Source: Elymus sibiricus (Eukaryota; Streptophyta; Magnoliopsida; Poales; Poaceae). From it: DNA of 64,000 bases. Positions within the stretch are counted from its first letter, which is position 1, and the number at the start of each line of letters is the position of its first letter. The notes below the pieces were generated by a model, which made no database searches, was not told the DNA's origin, and worked only from the letters and a program-made list of their open reading frames with translations. Below, piece after piece: positions 1-10,200 of this stretch. The stretch is taken from NCBI GenBank assembly GCA_039707655.1, contig CM077663.1, positions 438,543,830 through 438,607,829 of the forward strand, in the 5' to 3' direction. Position numbers and translations under genes: made by a program.

Positions 1-370
1 TTTCCTGGGTAATACAAAGAGCGAGTGCCGTATTCATCGGAGTGAATTGCAAAAAAACATCGACATTGAAGGGTTTGGGTTGCAGAAACCACAATCCTAC
101 GGGTTTGTGGCAAAAAAGCCTAATTTTGGGGCTAATTTTTTGCAAATAACACTAGTCGGTGGCTTAGACCATTTTGAACACGATTAAGACAGGTGGATCC
201 CGCTGAACAGGGTGACGTGGCAAATATCCCGATACAATTTTGTTTTGCAAAAAGACCCCAGAAAAAAAGCAATCGGCTCCTATGTGTCCCACCGGTGCGG
301 TGGTGGATCCCGGCGGTCACTCCCTCCCTGTGCGCGACCGGCGCAGCTGCTGCTTGCTTCGGCGGCGGCG

Positions 371-532
371 CACAGGGGAGGTCCGACGTGGTACGGGACA
401 CGCGCCACCGCAGCACCCTCCCAGGCTGGCGCCGGCGAGGAGATGCGGGAGGTTGGCCGACGTCCTCCCTGCCTCCCAGGCCGCTGATCGCCACGGCGAG
501 GAGACGCAGGAGGTGGCGCAGGATGCACGAGC
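371..532 (+). repeat. Direct repeat copy 1 (162 bp)
   Basis: This segment matches 738-899 at a constant offset of 367 bases with scattered substitutions and no net indel. Both begin CACAGGGGAGGTCCGA and end GGATGCACGAGC. The intervening 205 bases are unrelated by eye. Confidence 0.85.
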
Positions 533-737
533 GTGGGACTCTCGCAAGGCCAGCACGGAAGGCGGCGCGGGACTCCGGCACAAACGACAGGGGGCAGCAC
601 GGTGGCACGAGCTCCTCCTCCAGCCCCGACGATCACGGCTGGAGTGCGGCGGTGGAGCAAGGGAGCGTGGCGATGGCGGTGGGTGGGTGGCTCTGCGGCG
701 ACCTACGGCGCCAGTTCCGGCTTCCCCGGTGGCGACG

Positions 738-899
738 CACAGGGGAGGTCCGATGTGGTCGGGGACACGTGCCAGCGCAGCGCCCTCCCAGGCGTGCGTC
801 GGCGAGGAGACGCGGGAGGTTGGCCGACGTCCTCCCTGCCTCCAAGGCCGCTGATCGCCACGGCGAGGAGACGCGGGAGGTGGCGCGGGATGCACGAGC
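738..899 (+). repeat. Direct repeat copy 2 (162 bp)
   Basis: Second copy of the repeat at 371-532. The substitutions include many C/T and G/A changes, as expected for an old duplication in methylated DNA. Confidence 0.85.
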
Positions 900-1032
900 A
901 GAGGCGGACCACGAAAAAAAATTAAGGTGTGGCGAAGTCTCACTAAGAAATTTTTTGATGTGAAAGAATGTAATCTGGTCTTCCTCTAAGCGGAGCTGCG
1001 CTTTGAAAGAATGTAATTTTTGAGGCAATTCT

Positions 1033-1266
1033 ATGGACCAAAAGCTGCTGCTACTGCTATTCCTGCTCGTTGCCTCATTCACCTTTGGGCTTGGGAAGTT
1101 GGACAGTGGCTGGAGCCGCCGCTTGCCGCCGGCCCGCCGCCGTTGGCTCCTCGCCTGCCCCGCCATCGCCTCCCCGCGGCCCTGCCTGCCCTGCCGTCCA
1201 GAGGAGTGCCGCTGTCGCCTCCCCGCCTGCCCCGCTGTAGGGTCCCCGCCTGCCCCGTCGCCCTAA
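1033..1266 (+). CDS. Doubtful short ORF with signal-peptide-like start
   Basis: A 77-codon ORF begins MDQKLLLLLFLLVASF, which resembles a hydrophobic signal sequence. It then turns into arginine/proline/alanine-rich sequence typical of translated GC-rich repeat DNA (PACPAVGSPPAPSP). I see no domain, intron signal or conserved cysteine framework. The hydrophobic stretch could arise by chance from CTG/CTA-rich DNA. Reported only because the N-terminus is unusual, and probably not a gene. Confidence 0.12.
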   Translation: MDQKLLLLLFLLVASFTFGLGKLDSGWSRRLPPARRRWLLACPAIASPRPCLPCRPEECRCRLPACPAVGSPPAPSP

Positions 1267-1583
1267 CCAGCGACCGGACCAGCCACCGCCGCCGTTAACT
1301 GCCCCCCGCCGCCGTCTGAACCTGGAGTCCTGGACTCCGCCGCCGCCGCGCTAGGGTTTTTGTGGCTGTGGATGCATGCGTCGCATGGAAACAGAGTCGA
1401 AGGAGGAGTGTGTGCGACTGCGTCTCGTGCAGAAGTGGTCTTGTGGCTGGTTGGCCCATTGTGTGGGGATGATTGACTGGGTTAGTTGGCCTATTAGTAG
1501 TACTACTAGCTATAAATTTTTTTTTGCTCCAAATTAAGGTATGGCAGGTGCCACACCTTGCCCACCGGGGAGGTCCGCCACTG

Positions 1584-1697
1584 TGCACGAGCGCGGCGGC
1601 GCAGGACTCCCCCAAGGCCCGCACGGGAGGTGGCGCGGGATGCACGAGTGCGGCGGCGCGGGACTCCCCCAAGGCCCGCACGGGAGGCGGCCCGGAC
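1584..1697 (+). repeat. 57-bp tandem duplication
   Basis: Two adjacent units (1584-1640 and 1641-1697) begin TGCACGAG and share GGACTCCCCCAAGGCCCGCA. They differ at only a few positions. The unit also resembles parts of the repeats at 371-532 and 738-899. Confidence 0.85.
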
Positions 1698-1868
1698 GTG
1701 GGTGCTGTCCGGACGCCCGCAAAGCCCCCCACGTTTGTCTCCAGTTTGCGGGAGAAAGTGCATTCGGACCGCCCTGCGGACCGATGCAGGACCGCGTTGG
1801 ATGGCACAACACGTCCGGACCGCGCGGTCCGAACTGTTGCGGGTGGTTTGAATGTCGGCGTTGGAGAA
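1690..1868 (-). mobile_element. Terminal fragment of a PIF/Harbinger-like element
   Basis: The reverse complement of this segment matches the left end of the Harbinger-like element at 36145, including the terminal GTCGGCGTTGGAGA and blocks such as CAGGACCGCGTTGGATGG. The outermost bases have degenerated, and the other end was not found. F-box-associated coding sequence starts directly after it, so this element marks where that gene lost its N-terminus. Confidence 0.6.
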
Positions 1869-1879
1869 CGTTCGCGCTA

Positions 1880-3705
1880 GACCTCCCCCGCGCGACGCAA
1901 TGTGCACCGTTGATGAGGCTCTTCGCCCGCCGTTCCGTGGGGCTCCACATTAGGGACGGTCTCGATTACCTCTTCAGTTGTTTGGGCGAGGAGGAGTGGT
2001 ATAACCCGACGTCTAACTATTGCAATAGCCTTCTCTTGCTTGGCATGCCGTATGATTACGTGGTCAACCCTGCCACGCGGCAGTGGGCCCGGTTGCCGCT
2101 GCCGCCACTCACGAGATCTAGAGGCACCATGCACCTCGTGTATGATCCCACGGTGTCACCACATTACGATGTGTTAATGATCCCTTCTGTTAGTAAGTAT
2201 GAAAAGGGCACGACGGAGTGGCCACCGTTGTCATACGTCATCCATGTCTTCTCGTGCAGTGTGGCGGATCTGCTTTTATGGGGGATTGGATCTGGAACGG
2301 CGGCGGCGGCCTTGCCGCGGATTGTGGTCGCCATTAAAAGATTTTGTGAGAGATCATCTATGCAGATCTGATGGCTGACTTGCGCGGTGAGATGCAACTA
2401 TGGACGATGTCTTGATGCAAAGGAATTGTTGTGCAGTGGCGGCGGTCATATCGCTCGTAGCTGCTGGGATTGTGGAAAAGTGGTGGCGACAACACATGAA
2501 TGACCTCGATGGTGGTGCTACTTGAGCACCCGGTCTTGAGCTCTGGGGTGAAAGCCTTGGTGTGGCCCGATTTGGGCATACCTGGCAATGGCGATGTTTT
2601 GACGTCGTTACCTTGTTGAAGGCATTGTTCGGAATGCTCAGACTGATTCTTCAGGGTGAAAACCTAGATTCTAGCCTTGGGTGGCTGAATCCGGTGACGG
2701 TGACACTTGAGTGCCGCTCCCTTCGTTAAGGCGTTGCTGTTCAAGAACCTCGTTGTCTGCTTGGTGTCATGAGATTGTCGGTGCAGATATGGTCATTGTT
2801 ATAGTTTGTCGATCGTGATCTGATCGTTTTTGGGGCTTTTTTCTTTCCTCGCCTACGCATAGCTTTGGTCTTGTATGACTTTGCTATTTGCCGGCGTGTT
2901 TTTGTGTGCGTGTGTTGGTGTTGGCTGTGTGCATCCTAGCTATGCAGAGGCCGGGTGTGTGTTCATTGTGTTTGTATCTTCTTGATGCTTCATTTTGAAT
3001 CAATAAAATCCACCCTTTATCGAAAAAATCCATGTCTTCTCGTCAACGACTAGGTGCTGGAAGCTGGAAGGAGAGGTCGTTTGAGCGAGAAGGGGATGCC
3101 ACAGGAATGGATGCCTATATGAGATTATCCCCAAAGTATTTTTCCCACTCGGCCTACTCGCAGGGGGCACTCCATGTTCACTGTGAATATGGTTTTGTTT
3201 TGAGGTATCTACCCATATTTTTTGTTATTAGTATTAAAAGATGTCTCAATTTTTTGCAGAATTAACTTATCGAACGATAAGTACCAAGTAATTAAGTTGC
3301 CAAAAAGAAACAAAGGACGACATCATTTAGGGAAATCGAAGAAAGGGGTTTACTGTGCATTGTTCCTTGGACAATGCGAATGTGAAATTTGGTTCCTTGA
3401 TCAAACCCATGGGGAGACCAACTGGGTGTTGCGGAATGAAATCAACCTTCAACAAGCGACCGCAACATATTCAAGTGTGCACGTAAGAGATGGACCGTGG
3501 ATCTTCCAGTCGCGTAATCGGATGGAGCAGTTGTTGAAAAATAAGTTCAACGTATAACTCATAGCTGATAACATTCAAGCACAATCGAAAGATGATTTTG
3601 AATGGGACTCTGACGAAGAAAACATTGTTTGCACTACGGACTGGCCTCAGGAATTTGACCATTAGTCTCCATACTTTGATTGTATTGGATTTCTGATTCT
3701 AAACT
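1880..3705 (+). pseudogene. F-box-associated-type gene, 5'-truncated pseudogene (paralogue 1)
   Basis: From about 1915 the plus strand encodes a recognisable part of a grass F-box-associated family: SLLLLGMPYDYVVNPATR, VYDPTVSPHYDVLMIP, TEWPPLSYVIHVFS. The frame is cut at 2255 by a LINE fragment and resumes at 3044. A 7-bp duplication (GCTGGAA at 3056-3062 and 3063-3069) shifts the frame. A short intron fits 3205-3259 (AG/GTATCT to TTGCAG/A), followed by KYQVIKLPKRNKG and KSKKGVYCAL. A stop after KNKFNV (about 3555) is followed by in-register relics (DDFEWDSDEEN) up to about 3690. The N-terminal F-box itself is absent, replaced by Harbinger-like sequence. The paralogue at 35800-38461 keeps the C-terminus. 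Family members would act as substrate adaptors of SCF ubiquitin ligases; the assignment rests on recall of the family. Confidence 0.6.
2256..3027 (+). mobile_element. 5'-truncated LINE fragment with 16-bp target duplication
   Basis: The insertion is flanked by identical 16-bp copies of ATCCATGTCTTCTCGT (2240-2255 and 3028-3043). It ends CACCCTTTATCGAAAAA, a short A tail preceded by AATAAAA. The long duplication, A-tail and missing 5' part are the signature of target-primed reverse transcription. It holds no long ORF. Removing it with one duplication copy rejoins VIHVFS to the next codons of the host gene. Confidence 0.85.
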
Positions 3706-3720
3706 ATGAGACGCAGCTTC

Positions 3721-4058
3721 CCCCCCCCCCCCCCCCCCCCCCCCCCTCCCGACCCCGCCCTAGCGCCGTCTCACCGGGAGGCGGCCGGGGCGGCGCGCAG
3801 CCCTCTTCCCTCCGTCCCCCCTCCTCCTCCGACTCCCCTCCCCCCCCCCCCCCCCTCCCGCCGCCGCCGGCGGGCGCCCCCGGATCTGGCCCGGGTGGTG
3901 TCGGTGGCGGCGAAGACGGCTGCGCGCCTTCGGCTCGCTCCAGTGCTTGTAGTCGTCGCTAGGTGGTCTATGGATCTGGATGTATTTTTTACTTCTGGTG
4001 TTCTTTGTACTACCTTGACAAGGTGATGAATAGATCGAAAAATTTTCCCCGCAAAAAA
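3721..4058 (+). mobile_element. Probable retroposon with poly-C head and poly-A tail
   Basis: A run of about 26 C residues (from 3721) is followed by GC-rich DNA, a second C run near 3841-3855, then GATGAATAGATCGAAAAATT and ten A residues ending at about 4060. The 3' part resembles LINE/SINE 3' ends I recall from Triticeae. No clear target duplication was found. The paralogous F-box-type gene diverges from this copy just upstream (about 3690), so the insertion or an associated deletion removed the 3' end of that gene. Confidence 0.4.
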
Positions 4059-4653
4059 AAAAGTTATTATTGGACTGGGCTTGCACCTAGAGTCATGTCA
4101 TTTCTGATTTAAAATTACTGGGCTAGCCGGCCAAAGATCATTACTGGTCTACAAACTAAATGTTAGGCCTAAGGTAACCGGCCAGGGGTTAATTAAAAGA
4201 CACATCGCTTGTTGGGGTTTGTCACATTGCGTTTGCTGATGATTAAAAATCGTAAAAGCTGGCTGCAGACAAATGCAGGCTTGGTGGCGTGTTTGTTGGC
4301 GTTTATTAAGATTTGTACTGGCGACCTCTCAGCTGTCTAGTCAGCATCTACTGATGGTGGGTTAAAATTCATAAAAGTAGGCTTGTCGTTTTGCCGATCG
4401 AGCACACCTATAGATCGTCCATATAGTTCTTCGTGTGCTACCTTTGCGTGATTATCTGTACTCTCTAGACTAACTAGCTAGTCTTCGACCTAGAGAAAAA
4501 CTAATCTACTTACAACACCTTCCACATGCACATGCATTAACAAGGTTGTCTTCTTTCCTTCTTCTCTTTACACTGACCGTTGCTTCCCACAATAGCTAGC
4601 CAGCCAGTGAGCCAAGAAAGCACGCTAGCTACCTAGGACATGGCGGCTGAATC
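4059..4653 (+). other. Upstream region of the NLR pseudogene
   Basis: No coding potential is evident. The stretch is of mixed composition, without strong repeats, and contains a pyrimidine-rich tract (about 4548-4570) shortly before the first NLR ATG codons (4640 and 4654). It is the plausible promoter and 5' UTR of the NLR. I could not pick a convincing TATA box. Confidence 0.4.
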
Positions 4654-5462
4654 ATGACGGCCGGCGGAATCGTGACCGTGGTGAGTGGGGTAATGAACCC
4701 CCTCATCGTCAAGCTCACCACACTCATGGGCGATGAGTTCAAGAAGTTCAAAGGGGTCAGGAAGCAGGCCTAATTCCTCGAGAAGGAACTAAGTGCCATA
4801 AACGCTGCTCTGCAGAAGCTCGAGCTCACGGATGGTGAGCTCGATCCACCCATCAAGGACCGGAGGGATCATGTTAGGGAGATGTCCCACGACATGGATA
4901 ATTGCATCGATGACTATGCGCCAGTCTCGAGTTAATGATGCCAAGGCAGGCTTCATCAAGAACACTGTTCGACGCATCAAGAAGTTGCGACAGCATCTTC
5001 GGATAGCCGATCGGATGGAAGAGCTCAACACTCTTGCTATAGAGGCAAATGCTCGGCGCGAGAGGTATAAGATTGATGATTGGAAGCCTACCTCTAGCTC
5101 TGTGGTTGTTGACCCTCGGCTGCCCGCAATCTACCAGGACGCAGCTACTCTTGTGGGCATCGATGGCCCAAGGGAGGAGCTTGCCACTTTGTTGCTGGAT
5201 ACTCGGAAGAATCTTAGGGTGGTGTCCGTTGTTGAATTTGGTGGTCTTGGCAAAACTACACTTTCCAAACAGGTGTATGGCCAGATTGGCTCGCAATTCA
5301 AATGCAATGCATTGTTGTCAGTGTCACAAAGGCCTGATATGGCCGAGCTACTCAACAATTTACAATTGAATCTTAAGATGGAGGGCCCCCATTATATTCA
5401 TTTCGTGCTCGCAAGGTGGAAGACATCATTGAAGAAGTAAGGGAACATCTTTAAGAGAAGAG

Positions 5463-6314
5463 GTATTACTTACTTGTCTACAATCGCTTGCATGGGTTAC
5501 TCGTCTTGAATTTGAGCTAAGTAATTGGTTTGTCACATATTTGGTATTGATTTTTGTCCATCCAAGCCGCATGTTTGATTGTTTCGTTCAGTGTGTGCTT
5601 AAGATAGAAATTGAAATTAGAAAGAAAACATGTAGAAAATACATCTTTAGAAAAACTGATTGAAGTGTTGGTATATTTTTCATCTAATGTCATAACTGCT
5701 ATGGTATTAGAAACATGTTCCTTTAAAAATAAAGGCTCTTGAATGCCTATATGACCCATATGTGCTAAACAAGTTTTGATAGAGTTTCACATTAAGTATT
5801 AAACATACCTCTCCATACAGTTAAGGTGAAAAAAAAATTAATCTAAAAATATATTTATGGGGTTGCATTCACATATAGTATTGACTTTTGTCGATGCATG
5901 TGAGATTTGTCATTGTTTTCTTTTTAACCTTTGTATGGATAAGGAAAATAATAAAGAGATACAAAATGAGTAGAAATACAATAATTATATTATAAGCTTG
6001 ACTGAAGTTTTGGTATATTTTCCATATGGTGTAAAAACTGCCTATGCCTTTAGAAGCATTTTGGGTACTCACTTATGCCTTTAGTAAAGAGAGTTCTTAT
6101 AAAATAAACGCTCTGAAATGCCTATGTGAAACTTATGGCTGGACAACCATATGTTTTGGTATTACTTTTCCACTCATTATGATAATTCATAGCTTCTCTG
6201 GAAATTCCCTATATCCCTTTAGTGAATAGAGAAGAGTTTTTCTGAAACACATTTCGTCTACGATTTAATCAAATCATAAAATAATGTAATTAACCTTTGC
6301 AAACATTTGCATAG
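5463..6314 (+). other. Intron of the NLR pseudogene between P-loop and kinase-2
   Basis: AT-rich, 852 bp, bounded by GT at 5463 and AG at 6313-6314. Splicing here joins REHL-stop-EKR to YLIVVDDL and keeps phase through an AGG codon. I see no gene inside. An intron between P-loop and kinase-2 is known in some grass CNL subfamilies. Confidence 0.75.
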
Positions 6315-6693
6315 GTACCTTATTGTTGTTGACGATTTGTGAGATCAATTGGCATGGAATACTATTAAGTGTGCTTTTCCAGAAGATTGTAATGGAAGTA
6401 GAATAATAGTGACAACACGAGTGGAATCAGTGGCCATTGGAGCCTGTCAGAATGACCGTGAGTGCATCTACAGATTGAAACCCCTCAATGAAGAGTGTCA
6501 TGGACTACCACTTGCAATTATTACAATGGCTAGCAGCCAATCAGGAAATATCAAGGAAGGGTTGGGAGAGTATAAGGGATTCTTTGGGTGCCCAGTTCGC
6601 TACAAATCCTAGCTTGGAAGAGATGAAGAGTATATTAAACCTTAGCTACATGCATCTTCCCGCCCGTCTGCGGGCATGTTTTTTGTACCTTGG

Positions 6694-6696
6694 TAT
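6694..6696. repeat. CACTA target-site duplication, left copy (TAT)
   Basis: TAT precedes the element terminus CACTAGTAG and recurs directly after the right terminus at 33160-33162. Three-base duplications are the rule for CACTA elements. Joining the flanks through a single TAT gives in-frame TACCTTGGTATGTACCC (Y-L-G-M-Y-P), the expected NLR motif. Confidence 0.95.
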
Positions 6697-6715
6697 CACT
6701 AGTAGAAAACGGCCC

Positions 6716-6905
6716 ATTTATCCCGGTTCCAGAGGCCCTTTAGCCCCGGTTCTGGAAACGGGACTAAAGGGTTGGGACTAAAGCCCAAAACCTTTAGTCC
6801 CGGTTCGCTTACGAACCGGGACAGAAGGGGCTCCACGTGGCCTCCGCGGGGCGCCCAGGCAGGAGGACCTTTAGTCCCGGTTGGTAACACCAACCGGGAC
6901 CAAAA
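6716..6905. repeat. CACTA 3' subterminal repeat array
   Basis: Multiple copies of CCCGGTTC/GAACCGGGAC units occur in both orientations, including the near-palindrome TTTAGTCCCGGTTGGTAACA followed by its complement (about 6871-6903). Such arrays are the known binding sites of the element-encoded DNA-binding protein in En/Spm elements; the binding is inferred here. A poly-T/poly-G run follows at 6941-6972. Confidence 0.85.
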
Positions 6906-7232
6906 GGCATCCACGCGTCAGCAGCTGGCAGGAGCTGGGGTTTTTTTTTTTTTTGAAAGGGGGGGGGGGGGGTTAGGGGTTTTGGAGGGTTAATTTAGGT
7001 TTTTTTTTGTGTTAGCTAGCTAATAGAGAGAAGTGACCTCTCTTTATCTCCGTGCTTGGTCGACGCTAGCTATTATACGTATAGAGAGAACATTAAGTAC
7101 ACAAGATCGTCATGAACATATACAGAGAGAAGTGACCTCTCTTTCTCCGAGAGATTGGTCGAACAACAAGTTTTCGTATATCTATCCGACGCTACTAGCT
7201 ACATATATACAATATAAGATCTCTTACAATCC

Positions 7233-10200
7233 CTAACATCTAAAGTCTATATCAATTTCCACATGGTATTCTCCGGCTTTATATATGACGTGGTCAAGAA
7301 AGAATCCCGCCAATTCCTCTTGAATTGCTCGTATGCGATCATGTGGTAGGAGTTCATCCCGCATCTGCCACATCTAATTTAAAGAAGGGGTCAATACATA
7401 TATATATGAATGAAACTCAACACAATTGATGGTAATAAAATAAAATTATGAATATTATTGTTTACGTACTTCAAATTGTTTCTGAGAGTAGCCCCGCTCA
7501 GAGGTCGAGTGGCGGATGAACTCGCAAACGTAGTATCCACATAAATTATTCCCGCCTTCCTGCCACAAGCACTTTACGAGAATAGAGTTCAATCAAACTA
7601 ATAATCAAGCATGATAATGATATTGATGAAACTAGAATCAATGAGAGATGCGCGAAACTAGCTAGTACTACTTACTTTGGGGTGTGTAAATCGCAGCTCC
7701 TTCTTCAGACCTGGAACCTTTTCGGTGAACTTTTTCCAAACCCTGCCCGGCAAAGAAAATGATTACTTCATATCAGCAAATGAACGAAAGTTGCCGATAT
7801 GGTGCGATAATGATTGAACTTACTTCTGGAGCATTTCACTCATGTTCGCATACTCCTGTGGATCTTTACGTCTCGAGTCTAAGACAGTTACTTTTCCCTC
7901 GTCAAGCTTAATGGATAGCAGAATAAAGTGGAACCTGCGCACGCATAACTCATCAATTACAGTACTTAACCTCGAGTAAGCGAAACCGAACATGCACAAG
8001 ACAATAACACTCACTTGAAGTTATAAGGAAAGAGTATTTCCCTTTAGTTTTGATGTCGAAGTAACGCTTTTAGCAAGTTGTCCTCGGTATCTTCAACTCT
8101 GTTTAGTACCGTCCATTCATTTACGGTATTTGGGCTAATGAACCCAATGTCATAGATACGATCTCTCTTGCATTCAACGATCTTCAATCTGCATAATATA
8201 GCGAGGATAGTTATATATACATGCAATGAACGAGCTGAGCTAGAGACTTAATTACAGAAATAATACTTATAGACAGTAGCAAGACAGGAGTTGTTTGTCC
8301 AGGGCGTCTTGATTGAATAACTGAAATAATTCCACAAATTCAACAGGCATCACCTCAACTCCAATGAAGTCGTGCTCATCTTTAATTCCCAGCAATATAC
8401 TGTCGGTCCCAAACTTGCTGCAGGTTTCCATGTACCAGGCATGCAATCTTCGCATCATCGTTGGTAGTTTATTTAGCTGATCATCACTTTTGACGAGAGG
8501 CTTCCCGTGATGGTATATAAAGGGAGCTACTACCTCAGGCATTTCAAACTGTACATCATCGCCCACGTAATCAGCAAGAGTGGTACCGGGCAGTAGTCCC
8601 GGATGATTAGCGATATCGCTAGACACCTTGAGCGGGGGGCACGATTGCTTCTCCTGTTCGCCGAGCTGGGGAATTGTTTTCCCACTTCTTCGTTGTGCTA
8701 ATCTTGCATCACTAGAAGTGCTTCCCGACCGCCGCGCATCTTGATATGTCTTTTTAATACAACGGACATAGTTGGAATATGGAGGAGGCGGTGGTGGTCA
8801 TTTCAGGGCATCCAGAGTGCGCTTCACTTTCACCGGATCTACCGTTTCCTTTGGAGGTGGAGGTTTCCGTGCAAAATGGTCCCTCACTTCGGCAGCACAG
8901 ATGTCCGCGTTTTCCTCGTCGGTCCTCTCATATGGTTACTTTTCCGGAGCCTTGAGACATGGACTGTATTTGAATTTCTTCCCGCCTTTGCTTGTACTGC
9001 TAGCCGCCGGAGCGGCGGCGTCTCTCTTCCGCCGTGGCTGACGCTGCGGAGTCCGCTGACACGCCGAAGGAAGCGGAGGAGGAGGCGGAGTGCCCTCACG
9101 CGCCGGAGGAGGCGGAGGAGGAGGCGGAGTGCCCTCACGCGCCGAAGGAGGAGGCGGAGTGCCCTCACGCGCTGGAGGAGGCGGAGGAGGAGGCGGAGTG
9201 CCCTCACGCGCTGGAGGAGGCGGAGGAGGAGGCGGAGTGCCCTGATCACTCGCTAGAGGAGGCGGAGGAGGCGGCGGAGTGCCCTGACGCGGCGGAGGAG
9301 GAGGAGGAGGAGGCGTCCAGTTTGGAAGCTTGATGTACTCCTTTCTCCATAGACAGGTACTCCTTAAAGCATTTTCCAGATGAATCTCCCCTTCACCTGT
9401 AGGGTGGTCAAGCTCCAGCTCCTCAAATCCCCCCATTATTTCATCGACCGTCACAACAGCATAGCCATGTGGAATCGGACAACAATGAAAAGTTCCCTCA
9501 GCTTGAGGAGGTGCAACATAGCCGACCGCCGCCTTCAAGGTCAGGTTCTGCCATTTCGTCATTAGCTCGCAATGTTCAGCCTCCGTGATACTAACCACGG
9601 GGTAGCGAGGAGCCGTGAAATCAGGCTGAACGAGCTCCGTGGAAGCCACGCTGCTTCTCCGCTGAGATGGTGGGTAGCTTCTGGGGCAGCGTCGAAGCAA
9701 GGATCTTCATGCCGCTGAGATGGTTGGCCGGTAGCTCGCTGGCTCTCAAGTTCCTCTAGCTTTGCTAATCTTGCACTGAGCCTCTGCATTTCGGTTGCTT
9801 CCGCTTTCCTCTTTCTCTCTCGGCTTCTGTAACCACCGCTGTCGGGAAACCCATGCACCCACGGAACGGAGCCTGGTGTGCCTCGTGTTCGTCCAGGGTG
9901 CTTAGGATTCCCGAGGGCCTCTGTCAGCTCGTCCTTCTCTCTGTCGGGAATGAACGCCCCTTCCTGCGCTGCCTTGATTGCTTTTTGAAGCTTCTTGATG
10001 GGTATTGCAAGTTGCTCGTCCGTCCAACGACACTCCCCTGTTTCTGGGTCCAAAGTTCCACCAACCCCGAAGAACCAAGTCCTTGAACGGTCTGGCCAGT
10101 TCAATGTCACTGGTTGGACCCCTTTATCAAGCAGGTCTTGCTCAGCTTTGTCCCACAACGGCCGGGCTTTGTAGTAGCCACCTGACCCCGTGTGATGGTG

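Larger units (their letters stand above)
1..1690. other. GC-rich repetitive DNA, no supported gene
   Basis: This stretch has an AT-rich start (to about 250) and then GC-rich sequence with several overlapping open frames on both strands. Such frames are expected by chance at this GC content and none shows a domain I recognise. It contains a dispersed direct repeat (371-532 and 738-899) and a 57-bp tandem duplication (1584-1697). Phrases such as GGGAGGTGGCGCGGGATGC recur at both places, so the whole stretch is probably one degenerate repeat family. It ends in the Harbinger-like terminus at 1690-1868. Confidence 0.5.

Noticed and set aside
193..963. 256-codon ORF and four overlapping frames
   Set aside because: All frames here are open by chance in GC-rich repeat DNA. 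The ORF spans a duplicated repeat, and no domain was seen.
3706..4026. Proline-rich ORF
   Set aside because: Translation of poly-C and GC-rich retroposon sequence.
5869..6072. 67-codon minus-strand ORF in the NLR intron
   Set aside because: AT-rich, no domain, within expected chance length.
9034..9333. Plus-strand Glu/Ala-rich repeat protein
   Set aside because: It is the antisense shadow of the proline-rich tract in the CACTA second gene.
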